In this document: in pieces, positions 36,056-44,254 of the stretch | How positions within the stretch are numbered: position 1 is the first letter of the stretch | Layout of the letters: each line of letters opens with the position of its first letter | Assembly (NCBI RefSeq): GCF_900103005.1 | Contig: NZ_FMWL01000005.1 | Location: 186,001 to 250,000 of the forward strand | Source of the DNA: Acidaminobacter hydrogenoformans DSM 2784 | GTDB lineage: Bacteria > Bacillota > Clostridia > Peptostreptococcales > Acidaminobacteraceae | Length of the DNA: 64,000 nt | Direction: 5' to 3' | Translations under genes and position numbers: made by a program | Notes under the pieces: model-generated | What the model was told of the DNA's origin: nothing | Databases searched by the model: none | The model's input: only the letters and a program-made list of their open reading frames with translations

Positions 36056-37315
36056 ATGAGATTCATGCACTATTTGTACGAGGATTACGCATATTTGAGG
36101 ACTTTATCCGCAAGCTTCAGAAAGTGGTCCAGACTTTACGGGTACGACGAGATTGATCCGCCGGCCATTGAGGATTGGTCCCGCTACCAGGATCTTCCCC
36201 AGGCTATGACGAAAAAGCTTGTGAAGCTCATTGAGCCTTCCGGGGCCATAGGCTGCCTGAAAATTGACAATACCATGAGCTGCGCGTCCATGACGCTGAA
36301 GCTGCCGGAGGGAACGCCCTTAAGGCGGATTGCCTATAATTCCAAAGTCTTCCGCTACGGCCAGGCGGGCAGCATAGACGAAATTCTGCAGCTGGGCTGT
36401 GAAAACTATACAGACCTTGGGGCTGCGGCAGATGTGGAAGTCATCCGCCTGGCGCTGAATGTCCTCGAGGACGTGGGGATCCCAATGTCAGACCTTCGCT
36501 TCGAGATAGGCAACTCCAGTTTTTACAGGGCGATCTCCGAAATGGTGGAGCTGTCACCTGAGGCGGTCGAGACCATGATGAACCTGATCGAGGAAAAACG
36601 GCTGACTGCCCTTAACGCTTTCCTTGAGGGCTCAGAGCTGACTGAGGAAGAAAGTCTCTTTTTAAGCCAGCTCCCAGGATTGTTTGGCGATTTTAAAGCT
36701 GTCTTCACCAAAGCCTCTTCCAGTCGTTTTGGCGACGCCTGCCAGGCTGAGCTTAACGGACTCAAAGCCCTTTACAAACTCCTTGAGAATTTGGGGCTGA
36801 CCAGGATCCAGCTGGACCTCAGCCAGGGCGGCAACGAATTCAGATACTACTCCGGGAATATTTACAGGATTTTTAGCCAGCGCACGGGCAAAGCCCTTGT
36901 GACCGGCGGGCGATATGATGGCATGAACGGTGTGAATGAGGCCTGCGGGATCTCCTTCAACACGGCAAACGTCGTCGAGTGGATGAAAACTATGCACACC
37001 CCTCTCAACGTACCGGCGCAGTTCGACTACGCGGTGCTTTGTGACACGGACGATCCCGGCGACGCGCTGCAAATCGCGGCGGCCCTCCGTGACCGGGATT
37101 TCAGCGTGGTACTTGTGAAGCTTAAGTCCACCATCAGCGATACCTTTGAGCAGCCGGAGTGCAGGTCCGCAAAATTCGTCTTGTCGGTAGAGGGACCGGA
37201 TGCCGTGGTTTTCGACCAGCGTATGAACGAAAGCCGCAGAAGCGAAGTCCAGATGCTGCTGAATCAGCTTGAAATCCATGGAAAGAGGAGGAACACGATC
37301 AATGAAACCACTTAA
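36056..37315 (+). CDS. hisZ: ATP phosphoribosyltransferase regulatory subunit HisZ
   Basis: 419 aa HisRS-like paralogue needed by short-form HisG for activity and histidine feedback. An apparent earlier ATG (36023) lies within the attenuator stem; GAGGAGG (36042-36048) puts the start at ATG 36056. Class II synthetase-like segments are seen: the N-terminal FRKWSRLYGYDEIDPPAIE, RRIAYNSKVFRYGQ, EILQLGCENYTDLGAAADVEVI, and TGGRYDGM late. The usual HisRS anticodon domain is missing. It overlaps hisG by 14 bases. Confidence 0.93.
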   Translation: MRFMHYLYEDYAYLRTLSASFRKWSRLYGYDEIDPPAIEDWSRYQDLPQAMTKKLVKLIEPSGAIGCLKIDNTMSCASMTLKLPEGTPLRRIAYNSKVFRYGQAGSIDEILQLGCENYTDLGAAADVEVIRLALNVLEDVGIPMSDLRFEIGNSSFYRAISEMVELSPEAVETMMNLIEEKRLTALNAFLEGSELTEEESLFLSQLPGLFGDFKAVFTKASSSRFGDACQAELNGLKALYKLLENLGLTRIQLDLSQGGNEFRYYSGNIYRIFSQRTGKALVTGGRYDGMNGVNEACGISFNTANVVEWMKTMHTPLNVPAQFDYAVLCDTDDPGDALQIAAALRDRDFSVVLVKLKSTISDTFEQPECRSAKFVLSVEGPDAVVFDQRMNESRRSEVQMLLNQLEIHGKRRNTINETT

Positions 37316-37937
37316 AATAGCTGTATCCAAGGGGCGTGTCAAAGATCAGCTCATCGCCCTCCTGAAGGAAGCGGGCTTTGAATTTGAGGATCTTAAGAGC
37401 CGAAAGCTTGAGCATGTGGATACGTCCGGGCGGATCAGCCTGATCTCTGTCAAGGCGGACGACGTCACAACCTATGTGGAAAGAGCCGCGGCCGACCTCG
37501 GCGTTTTAGGCAGCGACATTCTCTACGAACGCAGCTTTGACGGCTATGAGCTCCGGTATCTGCCCATTGGAAAGTGCCGCATGTGCGTCGCAGGCTTCAG
37601 GGGCTTCAATCTTTCGGACCGAAGCTTTGTCAGGATCGCGACGAAATACCCTAAACGGGCGAAGGACCTCCTTGAAGAGAAGGGGATCAACGGGGAGATT
37701 CTGTTCCTGTCGGGATCTGTGGAGCTGGCGCCTATAGTGAATTTGGCCGATTGTATCCTCGATATCGTCGAGACCGGTAAGACGCTGGAGGAAAATGACC
37801 TGGTGGTTCTTGAGACCATCGGCCAAATTTCTTCGGTGCTGATTGCCAACAGGATCTCGTTCAAGCTGATGAACGAGCGGATGATGGGACTGCTGAATGA
37901 CCTCGATGCCGTGGAAAAAAGGAGTGCTGTCAAATGA
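37302..37937 (+). CDS. hisG: ATP phosphoribosyltransferase, short form
   Basis: 211 aa; first step, ATP plus PRPP to phosphoribosyl-ATP. AGGAGG ten bases before ATG 37302 sets the start. The short form lacks the C-terminal regulatory domain of long HisG, in agreement with HisZ next door. Motifs: KIAVSKGRVKDQLIALL, LGVLGSDILYE, ATKYPKRAKDLLEEKGI, and the PRPP loop region GSVELAPIVNLADCILDIVETGKTL. Confidence 0.96.
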   Translation: MKPLKIAVSKGRVKDQLIALLKEAGFEFEDLKSRKLEHVDTSGRISLISVKADDVTTYVERAAADLGVLGSDILYERSFDGYELRYLPIGKCRMCVAGFRGFNLSDRSFVRIATKYPKRAKDLLEEKGINGEILFLSGSVELAPIVNLADCILDIVETGKTLEENDLVVLETIGQISSVLIANRISFKLMNERMMGLLNDLDAVEKRSAVK

Positions 37938-39220
37938 AACTCATAAATTATACGAAAGACATGACGCCGGCCTCAATCGCAGCCATAGTCAGGCGTACGA
38001 CAGAAACCTCCGGGGCGGTCAGAGACTCGGTCAGTGGGATCATTGAGGACGTCAGGGCCCGTGGGGACGCCGCGCTTCTGGAGTGGACAGAAAAGCTGGA
38101 CAGTGTCCGCCTGAAAAGCCTCCGTGTTTCAGAGGAAGTCATGAAGGAAGCGATTTCAAACCAAGTGACACAGGAAGACCTCAGGGTCCTGAGAACAGCG
38201 GTGGAACACCTCAGGGTCTACCACGAGAAGCAGCTGGAGAAGGGCTATGAAATCCAGCCGAGACCGGGGGTCTCCCTGGGACAGCGGATTGTGCCGCTGA
38301 GACGTGTGGGACTTTATATACCAGGCGGAAAAGCGGCCTACCCTTCCACGGTGCTGATGAACGCCGTTCCGGCCCAGGTGGCAGGTGTGCCTGAGATTGT
38401 CATCTTCACACCGCCGGCCAAGGACGGAACCGTGAACCCTTATGTTCTGGCGGCTGCCGGCATCCTTGGCATTGAGGAGATTTATTCGGTGGGCGGTGCC
38501 CAGGCGGTTGCGGCCTGTGCCAACGGGACCCAGACCATTGCCCCTTGCGACAAGATCGCGGGGCCGGGGAATCAGTACGTGGCGGAGGCGAAGCGTCAGG
38601 TCAGTGGGCAGATTGCCATTGACATGATCGCAGGGCCAAGTGAAGTCCTCGTTATAGCGGATGCGACTGCCGACCCTGAGCTGGTGGCGGCAGACCTTCT
38701 GGCCCAGGCAGAGCACGACGAGCGTGCGGGGCTGGTGGTGCTGACTACAGACATCAGCCTGCCGGAGCGTCTGAAGGCAGCGCTGGACAAGCAGCTTGAA
38801 ACCTTGCCCAAAAAAGAAATTGCTTCAGTGTCCGCAGCCAATCTGCTGGTGGTAGTTTGCGACAGCTTGGAGGACGCTTGCCGTATTTCGGATGTCATTG
38901 CGCCGGAGCACCTTGAACTGATGGTGGAAAACCCTCGAAGCCTTCTGGACAAGGTGAACTACGCGGGCTCTGTGTTCCTGGGCAGTTATACGCCGGAGGC
39001 CCTCGGGGATTATTACGCGGGGACGAACCACACGCTGCCAACCAACGGCACGGCGAGATTTTCCTCGCCCCTTGGGGTCTATGACTTCATGACCCGGTAT
39101 TCTTATCTTGAATACAGCAAGGAAGCCTTCATGAAGGAGGCGGCGGATGTGGCGCACTTCGCGCGGCTTGAGGGGCTGGATGCCCATGCGGCATCGGTGA
39201 CGAAGCGCAGGTCCCTTTAA
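37934..39220 (+). CDS. hisD: Histidinol dehydrogenase
   Basis: 428 aa; last two steps, histidinol to histidine with two NAD+. Zinc and catalytic residues sit in AEHDERAGLV, APEHLELM and the C-terminal NHTLPTNGTARFSSPLGVYDF; also PGGKAAYPSTVLMNAVPAQVAG and DMIAGPSEVLVIAD. Four-base overlap with hisG. Confidence 0.97.
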   Translation: MKLINYTKDMTPASIAAIVRRTTETSGAVRDSVSGIIEDVRARGDAALLEWTEKLDSVRLKSLRVSEEVMKEAISNQVTQEDLRVLRTAVEHLRVYHEKQLEKGYEIQPRPGVSLGQRIVPLRRVGLYIPGGKAAYPSTVLMNAVPAQVAGVPEIVIFTPPAKDGTVNPYVLAAAGILGIEEIYSVGGAQAVAACANGTQTIAPCDKIAGPGNQYVAEAKRQVSGQIAIDMIAGPSEVLVIADATADPELVAADLLAQAEHDERAGLVVLTTDISLPERLKAALDKQLETLPKKEIASVSAANLLVVVCDSLEDACRISDVIAPEHLELMVENPRSLLDKVNYAGSVFLGSYTPEALGDYYAGTNHTLPTNGTARFSSPLGVYDFMTRYSYLEYSKEAFMKEAADVAHFARLEGLDAHAASVTKRRSL

Positions 39221-39343
39221 TATTAAAAGATGGATGCCGGGCTGGTGTGTGGGGATGGGGCCTGGTGTGGGTATAAATGACCATCGGCAAAAAAAACAAA
39301 AAATGCTGCGTAAGTTTAGCAGCCTGAAGGAGGTCGCGGCTTC
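39221..39343 (+). other. Gap within the his operon between hisD and hisB
   Basis: The only sizeable intergenic gap in the operon. It holds imperfect GGCTGGTGTGG-type repeats (39240-39265), an A-rich run, and a small hairpin GCTGC/GCAGC (39305-39309 with 39319-39323) before AAGGAGG (39327-39333). No U-tract. It is the position where hisC often sits in related operons. Confidence 0.5.
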
Positions 39344-39931
39344 ATGCGGTTTGGCGAAGTTAAGCGAGATACATCAGAGACGAAGATCAATTTAAAACTG
39401 ACCCTGGAATCCCAGGCGCCTTCAAAGGTGGAGACGGGGCTGCCTTTTCTGGACCACATGCTGTACCAGATCGCGAAGCACGGCTGGATCAACCTGATGA
39501 TTGACGTCAAGGGGGATCTGGAGGTAGACTGCCACCACACCGCGGAGGACGTGGGTATGGCCTTTGGGATGGCCCTCAGGGAGGCCCTCGGGAACAAGGC
39601 GGGCATCAGGCGGTTCGCGGACCGGATTGTGCCTATGGACGAGGTGCTGGCCATGTGTGCCATTGACCTCAGCGGTCGGGCCTATTTAAGCTATGACGCG
39701 GTCTATCCGTCCCAGATGCTGGGGACCCTGGCCACGGAAAGCGTCCGGGAATTTTTCAAGGGTCTGGCGGACAAGGCGGGCATGTGCCTGCATTTTAAAA
39801 TCCTGACGCCGGGCAACACCCACCACATGGTGGAGGCTCAGTTCAAGGCCTTTGCCCTGGCGCTGCGGGACGCTGTGGCGGTACAGGACGGGGATACCAG
39901 TGTGCCGTCTACCAAGGGCATGCTGGATTAG
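39344..39931 (+). CDS. hisB: Imidazoleglycerol-phosphate dehydratase
   Basis: 195 aa monofunctional dehydratase, without the phosphatase domain fused in enteric HisB. Mn-binding histidine clusters: LPFLDHMLYQIAKHG, CHHTAEDVGMAFG, and TPGNTHHMVEAQFKAFA. AAGGAGG ten bases before ATG. Since no histidinol-phosphatase gene lies in the operon, that step is encoded elsewhere. Confidence 0.97.
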   Translation: MRFGEVKRDTSETKINLKLTLESQAPSKVETGLPFLDHMLYQIAKHGWINLMIDVKGDLEVDCHHTAEDVGMAFGMALREALGNKAGIRRFADRIVPMDEVLAMCAIDLSGRAYLSYDAVYPSQMLGTLATESVREFFKGLADKAGMCLHFKILTPGNTHHMVEAQFKAFALALRDAVAVQDGDTSVPSTKGMLD

Positions 39932-39995
39932 GGAATTCCGGATTAGCGGATTAAAGAGCAGGGCAGCGCGCTGCCTGAGATTTGGAGGTTAGAGT

Positions 39996-40649
39996 ATGAC
40001 GAGTACAATTTCAGCGCCACGGAGCCCCATCGCCATCATAGACTATGGCGTGGGCAACATACAGAACCTGATCAACGCTTTCGAGCGCCTGGAGATCCCA
40101 GCGGTCCTGACGGCGGACCACGACACGATCCTGAACGCCGAGCTGTCCATTCTGCCCGGCGTTGGGGCGTTCAAGGATGCCATAGACAAGCTGCGCGACA
40201 CCGGCATTGACCGGGTGATCCAGCAGCGTGTCCAGGAGGGGCGACCGCTTCTGGGCATCTGCCTGGGCATGCAGCTGATGTTTGAAGCCAGCGAAGAGGA
40301 CGGCGACTGGGAGGGCCTTGGCCTTCTGAAGGGCCGCTTTGTGAAGTTTGATGAAAACATGGGCCTCAAGGTGCCGCACATGGGCTGGAACCGGCTGGTC
40401 AAAGAGCGTCAGGACCCGGTGGCCAGTGGTCTTCCGGAAGACGCCTACGCCTATTTCGTCCACTCGTATTACCTGGCAGGTGGGGACGAGCAGGACATAG
40501 TCCTCTCCAGCCCTTACGGCGTGAAGGTGCCAGGACTCGTCCGAAGGGGCAGCATAGTGGGCATGCAGTTCCATCCGGAAAAGAGCGGCGCAGTGGGTGA
40601 GTTTTTAATCCGTCAGGTCCTGGCGGTCTTGATGGGAGGTACACAATGA
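39996..40649 (+). CDS. hisH: Imidazole glycerol phosphate synthase glutaminase subunit
   Basis: 217 aa class I glutamine amidotransferase that feeds ammonia to HisF. Nucleophile C89 in LLGICLGMQLMFEAS, with catalytic His-Glu in QFHPEKSG. About ten extra N-terminal residues precede the IAIIDYGVGN motif; GGAGG seven bases before ATG 39996 supports this start. Four-base overlap with hisA. Confidence 0.97.
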   Translation: MTSTISAPRSPIAIIDYGVGNIQNLINAFERLEIPAVLTADHDTILNAELSILPGVGAFKDAIDKLRDTGIDRVIQQRVQEGRPLLGICLGMQLMFEASEEDGDWEGLGLLKGRFVKFDENMGLKVPHMGWNRLVKERQDPVASGLPEDAYAYFVHSYYLAGGDEQDIVLSSPYGVKVPGLVRRGSIVGMQFHPEKSGAVGEFLIRQVLAVLMGGTQ

Positions 40650-41359
40650 GGATTTATCCGGCAATAGATATCAGCGGCGGGGCCTGTGTCCGGCTGTTTC
40701 AAGGGGATTTTGGGCAAAAGACTGTGTACAACTCAGATCCGGTGGCTGTCGCTAAGGATCTGAAGGAAAAAGGGGCTCAGCGCCTGCATGTGGTCAATCT
40801 TGACGGCAGTGTCGAGGGCTGTATCACCGAGGCTATGAAGGGTATGATCCGCGGCATCAAGGCAGCGGCTGGCGTGCCCCTCCAGTTTGGCGGCGGGATT
40901 CGCACCATGGAAGATCTCGAGGCGGTTTTTGAGGCCGGGGCGGACAAAGCGATTTTAGGCACTTCCGGGGCGCTGGACACGCCGTTTCTCGAAGCAGTGC
41001 TGGCGCGGTTTGGCGATAAGATTGTGCTGTCCATAGACGCCCGTGACGGTTATGTGGCGACACGGGGATGGCTGGACACGGAAAAGATCACGGCGGTGGA
41101 GCTTGCGGAAAAGGCTGAACGCCTTGGCGTCGCGGCAGTAGTCCACACGGATATAGCCCGTGACGGGGCCATGAAAGGCCCGAACGTGGAAGCTTACCGC
41201 AAAATGCGTGAGGTGTACACCGGCATTTTGATAGGCTCAGGGGGCATCTCTAAATTAGAGGACCTTGAGGCGCTCAAAGCGGTCGGTGTCGAGGATGCCA
41301 TTGTTGGCAAAGCCATATATGAAGGGGCGCTGGAAATCAGACGCTGTGAGGAGGTGTAG
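40646..41359 (+). CDS. hisA: ProFAR isomerase
   Basis: 237 aa TIM barrel that opens the ribose of phosphoribosyl-formimino-AICAR-phosphate by Amadori rearrangement. Catalytic D8 in [15 protein letters not shown] and the second Asp in the [16 protein letters not shown] half; phosphate loops QFGGGIRT and IGSGGIS. Confidence 0.97.
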   Translation: MRIYPAIDISGGACVRLFQGDFGQKTVYNSDPVAVAKDLKEKGAQRLHVVNLDGSVEGCITEAMKGMIRGIKAAAGVPLQFGGGIRTMEDLEAVFEAGADKAILGTSGALDTPFLEAVLARFGDKIVLSIDARDGYVATRGWLDTEKITAVELAEKAERLGVAAVVHTDIARDGAMKGPNVEAYRKMREVYTGILIGSGGISKLEDLEALKAVGVEDAIVGKAIYEGALEIRRCEEV

Positions 41360-41361
41360 CC

Positions 41362-42165
41362 ATGTTGGCGAAGAGAATCATTCCCTGTCTGGATGTCAGA
41401 CAGGGTCGAGTGGTCAAAGGCAAGCGCTTTCAGGCGATAGAGGACGTTGAGGATCCAGTGGTACTGGCGGACCGTTACTGCAAGGAAGGCGCGGATGAAC
41501 TGGTGTTTTACGACATTACGGCAAGTGCTGAAGACCGGGGCATTTTTGACGAAGTCGTCCGAAAGGTGTCTAAAGTCGTCAACATTCCGCTGACGGTTGG
41601 CGGTGGCATTGCGACGGTTGAGGACTTCACGCGGGTCCTGATGGCCGGTGCGGACAAAGTGTCTGTCAATACCGCCGCGGTGCGGCGGCCGGAGCTGATC
41701 CGGGAAGCGGCGCTGAAATTCGGAGCGCAGTGCGTTGTGCTTTCTGTGGATGTCAGCAAAATGGGGCCGGAGCGCTGGGAAGTGGTCGTCAAGGGCGGTC
41801 GCGAGTCCACGGGCATGGACGCGCTGGAATGGATCAAAAAAGGTGTTTCTCTGGGGGCGGGTGAAGTCGTGGTCAATTCCATTGACCAGGATGGGGTCCG
41901 CCAAGGCTATGACGTCGAGTTCCTGAAGCGTGTCACGTCCGCGGTCAACGTTCCAGTGATTGCCTCCGGCGGCGCCGGGGCCCTTGAGCATTTCGAAGAA
42001 GCGGCCCGGGTGGCAGATGTGGATGGGATCCTCGCGGCATCCGTGTTCCACTATGGTGACATTTCCATAGCGGATTTGAAGTCTTACCTGCTTGAAAAAG
42101 GAATTGCCGTACGTCCGCTGGATAACCGGTTTGACAAGCTGGACGTGAATAAAGGGGGTGAATAG
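41362..42165 (+). CDS. hisF: Imidazole glycerol phosphate synthase cyclase subunit
   Basis: 267 aa; makes imidazoleglycerol phosphate and AICAR with HisH. D11 ([15 protein letters not shown]) and the second Asp ([11 protein letters not shown]) are present, with phosphate sites TVGGGIAT and IASGGAG. About 14 extra residues at the C-terminus ([11 protein letters not shown] end) go beyond the usual length. Confidence 0.97.
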   Translation: MLAKRIIPCLDVRQGRVVKGKRFQAIEDVEDPVVLADRYCKEGADELVFYDITASAEDRGIFDEVVRKVSKVVNIPLTVGGGIATVEDFTRVLMAGADKVSVNTAAVRRPELIREAALKFGAQCVVLSVDVSKMGPERWEVVVKGGRESTGMDALEWIKKGVSLGAGEVVVNSIDQDGVRQGYDVEFLKRVTSAVNVPVIASGGAGALEHFEEAARVADVDGILAASVFHYGDISIADLKSYLLEKGIAVRPLDNRFDKLDVNKGGE

Positions 42166-42168
42166 GCT

Positions 42169-42768
42169 ATGAAGCCTTTAAAATTTGACGATCAGGGCTT
42201 AATCCCTGCGATTATACAGAATGCGGCAACCGGCAAAGTGCTGATGCTGGGCTATATGAATGAAGAGGCGTTTGCCAGGACTCAGGAGGAGGGCGTCGTC
42301 TGGTTCTATTCCAGAAGCCGCAGCCGATTGTGGAAAAAAGGTGAATCCAGCGGAAACGTCCTCGAAGTGGTCACCATTTCTGAGGATTGTGACGCGGACG
42401 CGCTTTTGATCTTGGCGAGTCCGGCGGGCCCAACGTGTCATACTGGCGCGGAGAGCTGTTTTGAGACTGTGGGGGAACCCAGCCGGATTGGCACTGGCGT
42501 GTCAAAGCTGGTTTCCGTGATTGACGGACGCTTCAACGAAAGGCCGGAAGGGTCCTACACAACTTATCTCTTTAATAAGGGCCTTGATAAGATCCTCAAG
42601 AAAGTGGGCGAGGAAGCGGCTGAGGTCATCATTGCCTCGAAGAATGAAAACCGGCCTGAACTGGTGGGCGAGCTCACGGATCTTCTCTTCCACAGCCTGG
42701 TGCTGATGCGTGAGAAAGGCGTGGCGGTATCAGAGGTTCTCGAAGAGCTGACGCGAAGAGAACGGTAG
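42169..42768 (+). CDS. hisIE: Bifunctional PRA-CH / PRA-PH
   Basis: 199 aa fusion for steps 2 and 3. N-terminal cyclohydrolase: VLMLGYMNEEAFARTQEEG, FYSRSRSRLWKKGE, DCDADALL and GPTCHTGAESCF (Zn and Mg ligands). C-terminal pyrophosphohydrolase: YTTYLFNKGLDKILKKVGEE, AAEVIIASKN and a helical EL-x-x-LLFHSLVLM. Last gene of the operon, three bases after hisF. Confidence 0.96.
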   Translation: MKPLKFDDQGLIPAIIQNAATGKVLMLGYMNEEAFARTQEEGVVWFYSRSRSRLWKKGESSGNVLEVVTISEDCDADALLILASPAGPTCHTGAESCFETVGEPSRIGTGVSKLVSVIDGRFNERPEGSYTTYLFNKGLDKILKKVGEEAAEVIIASKNENRPELVGELTDLLFHSLVLMREKGVAVSEVLEELTRRER

Positions 42769-42775
42769 TCCGCCT

Positions 42776-42904
42776 GCGCCTCCAGTGTTGAAAGGCAGGC
42801 AGGAGGCGCTTGCTGAAAAAACAGACATAGATCTTTCAAATAAGTGGGTAGTCCTGTAAAGCAAGCGCAGTGAATTCTGGCGCCGGGGGCACCCACTTTT
42901 TGTA
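42776..42904 (+). other. Structured 3' region / terminator after his operon, with mutually exclusive stems
   Basis: Arrangement A: GCGCCTCC (42776-42783) with GGAGGCGC (42802-42809), then AAGTGGGT (42842-42849) with ACCCACTT (42891-42898) followed by T-rich sequence, a long-loop terminator. Arrangement B: GCGCTTGC (42806-42813) with GCAAGCGC (42861-42868), which overlaps the first stem and crosses the second. All three are perfect 8-bp pairings. I do not match it to a known riboswitch. Spans 129 nt between hisIE and the lipoprotein gene; a TATAAT at 42973-42978 may serve the latter. Confidence 0.5.
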
Positions 42905-43029
42905 TTTTGTGAAATTTTATCATACGTCCATTTCAATTAGAAAATGACATCGTTGAATCGCGAATCAAATGGTATAATAAATAACAAACAGTTTTCATGA
43001 AAATATTCAGAACAAAATGAGGTGGACAA

Positions 43030-44235
43030 ATGGCTCGCGTTTTCAAACTGCTCGCAGTAATCCTTCTGGTTGTTTTGTTGGTCGGCTGTATGCCCACTCA
43101 ATCGCCAAAACCGGATTTGACAACTTTGGATGTCATCAACAATGTTGAGGGCGACCTGATCATTCGAAGAGCGGCAGACCATATCTGGATTTACACGGCT
43201 TATCAGGATGAACTCTCAAAGAACGGCTTGATCCTTGAAAGTGATCATGGCATAGGGATCATTGACCCGCCTGACAACCTCGACCAGGCGGAGCGTCTTG
43301 ACGCGCTGATTGAAGAATACTTTGGCAAAAGGGTTGACCAAGTGCTTTGGACGGGAAGGTTATTGACGAGGCAGCCAGTCTATCAGCATTATCAGGAGGC
43401 CTCAGCGCTTCTTTATGTGCCGGAAGCAGTCGCCCAGGATGAAAGCCTTGAAGGCGCGAAGCTGTATATACCCAACGCGCCGGACAAAATCATCCTTGAA
43501 GACCATGCCCTTGAAGCCTTGTGCTTTAGAAAAAAAGGTGATTTGGAGGCTCTGCATATTTCCTTGTGGCTTGAAGAACTGGCGCTGCTCTATACAGGGC
43601 CTAATCTCATCAGCCAGGATATTGACATGATTGAGTCGCCAGTCTATGAGACCTCGGTTTGGGAGCAAATTGTCACAGGGCTTCAGGCTGCGGTTCCGAA
43701 TCCTGTGATTGTCGTAACGGACAGCGGCGCTGCAGGTGGTCCGGAGCTTTTCGACCACACCTTCGCGCTCATTAGGGAACGTGAGTTTACTTTGAATTAC
43801 GGCTCAGAGAAGCTGCCCCTGCGCAAAGTTTTTCTTGATGAGGAAATCACGAAGACCTTTGGCAAACCAGAAAAAATTGAAGAGTCAATTTTGGGCATAG
43901 GGGCGGATACTTTTACAGGGTCGAGGATTCGGACCTTCAGCTTCAACAAGACACAGGTCAGTTTGTTTGCGCCTCCAAACGGCCAGGATTTCTGGCTTTC
44001 GTCCATTGTGACGCGAGACCCGCGTTTCAGTACAGTCCGAGGGCTCAATGTAGGCGAGTCTTTGGAACTGCTCATAACGAAGTATCCTGAAGCGAAGCCG
44101 GTCCCAAATGAAATGACAGATCCGGGCAACATGGATTATGTCTATGACCAGGACACCCAGGGCGAATATGCCATCTGTTTTGAAGTTCGCGCCGGTATTA
44201 TTGACAGGATACGGCTTGAATATACATTAAGGTAA
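43030..44235 (+). CDS. Lipoprotein with degenerate metallo-beta-lactamase-like fold
   Basis: 401 aa exported lipoprotein: signal peptide with lipobox LLVGC (Cys20). Residues about 40-235 follow the metallo-beta-lactamase strand order (IRRAADHIWIYTAYQ; NGLILESDHGIGIIDPPDN; VDQVLWTGRLLTRQPVYQHYQ; LEALHISLWLEELALLYTGPNLI), but the zinc motif THxHxDH reads TGRLLTRQPVYQ and the later His and Asp ligands are lost, so zinc catalysis looks impossible. A second C-terminal domain (about 270-400) has VRGLNVGESLELLITKYP and a YDQDTQGEYAICFEV strand pair, reminiscent of small surface domains that follow a thr-x-x-gly-ile pattern. Function unknown; binding or scaffold role is an inference. Confidence 0.6.
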   Translation: MARVFKLLAVILLVVLLVGCMPTQSPKPDLTTLDVINNVEGDLIIRRAADHIWIYTAYQDELSKNGLILESDHGIGIIDPPDNLDQAERLDALIEEYFGKRVDQVLWTGRLLTRQPVYQHYQEASALLYVPEAVAQDESLEGAKLYIPNAPDKIILEDHALEALCFRKKGDLEALHISLWLEELALLYTGPNLISQDIDMIESPVYETSVWEQIVTGLQAAVPNPVIVVTDSGAAGGPELFDHTFALIREREFTLNYGSEKLPLRKVFLDEEITKTFGKPEKIEESILGIGADTFTGSRIRTFSFNKTQVSLFAPPNGQDFWLSSIVTRDPRFSTVRGLNVGESLELLITKYPEAKPVPNEMTDPGNMDYVYDQDTQGEYAICFEVRAGIIDRIRLEYTLR

Positions 44236-44254
44236 ATTGAAATGAGGTAATGAC

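Noticed and set aside
42776..42904. SRP RNA or 6S RNA gene
   Set aside because: The SRP core (GGAAGGGAGCAGCC type) is missing and no 6S-like central bubble with closing stems could be traced.
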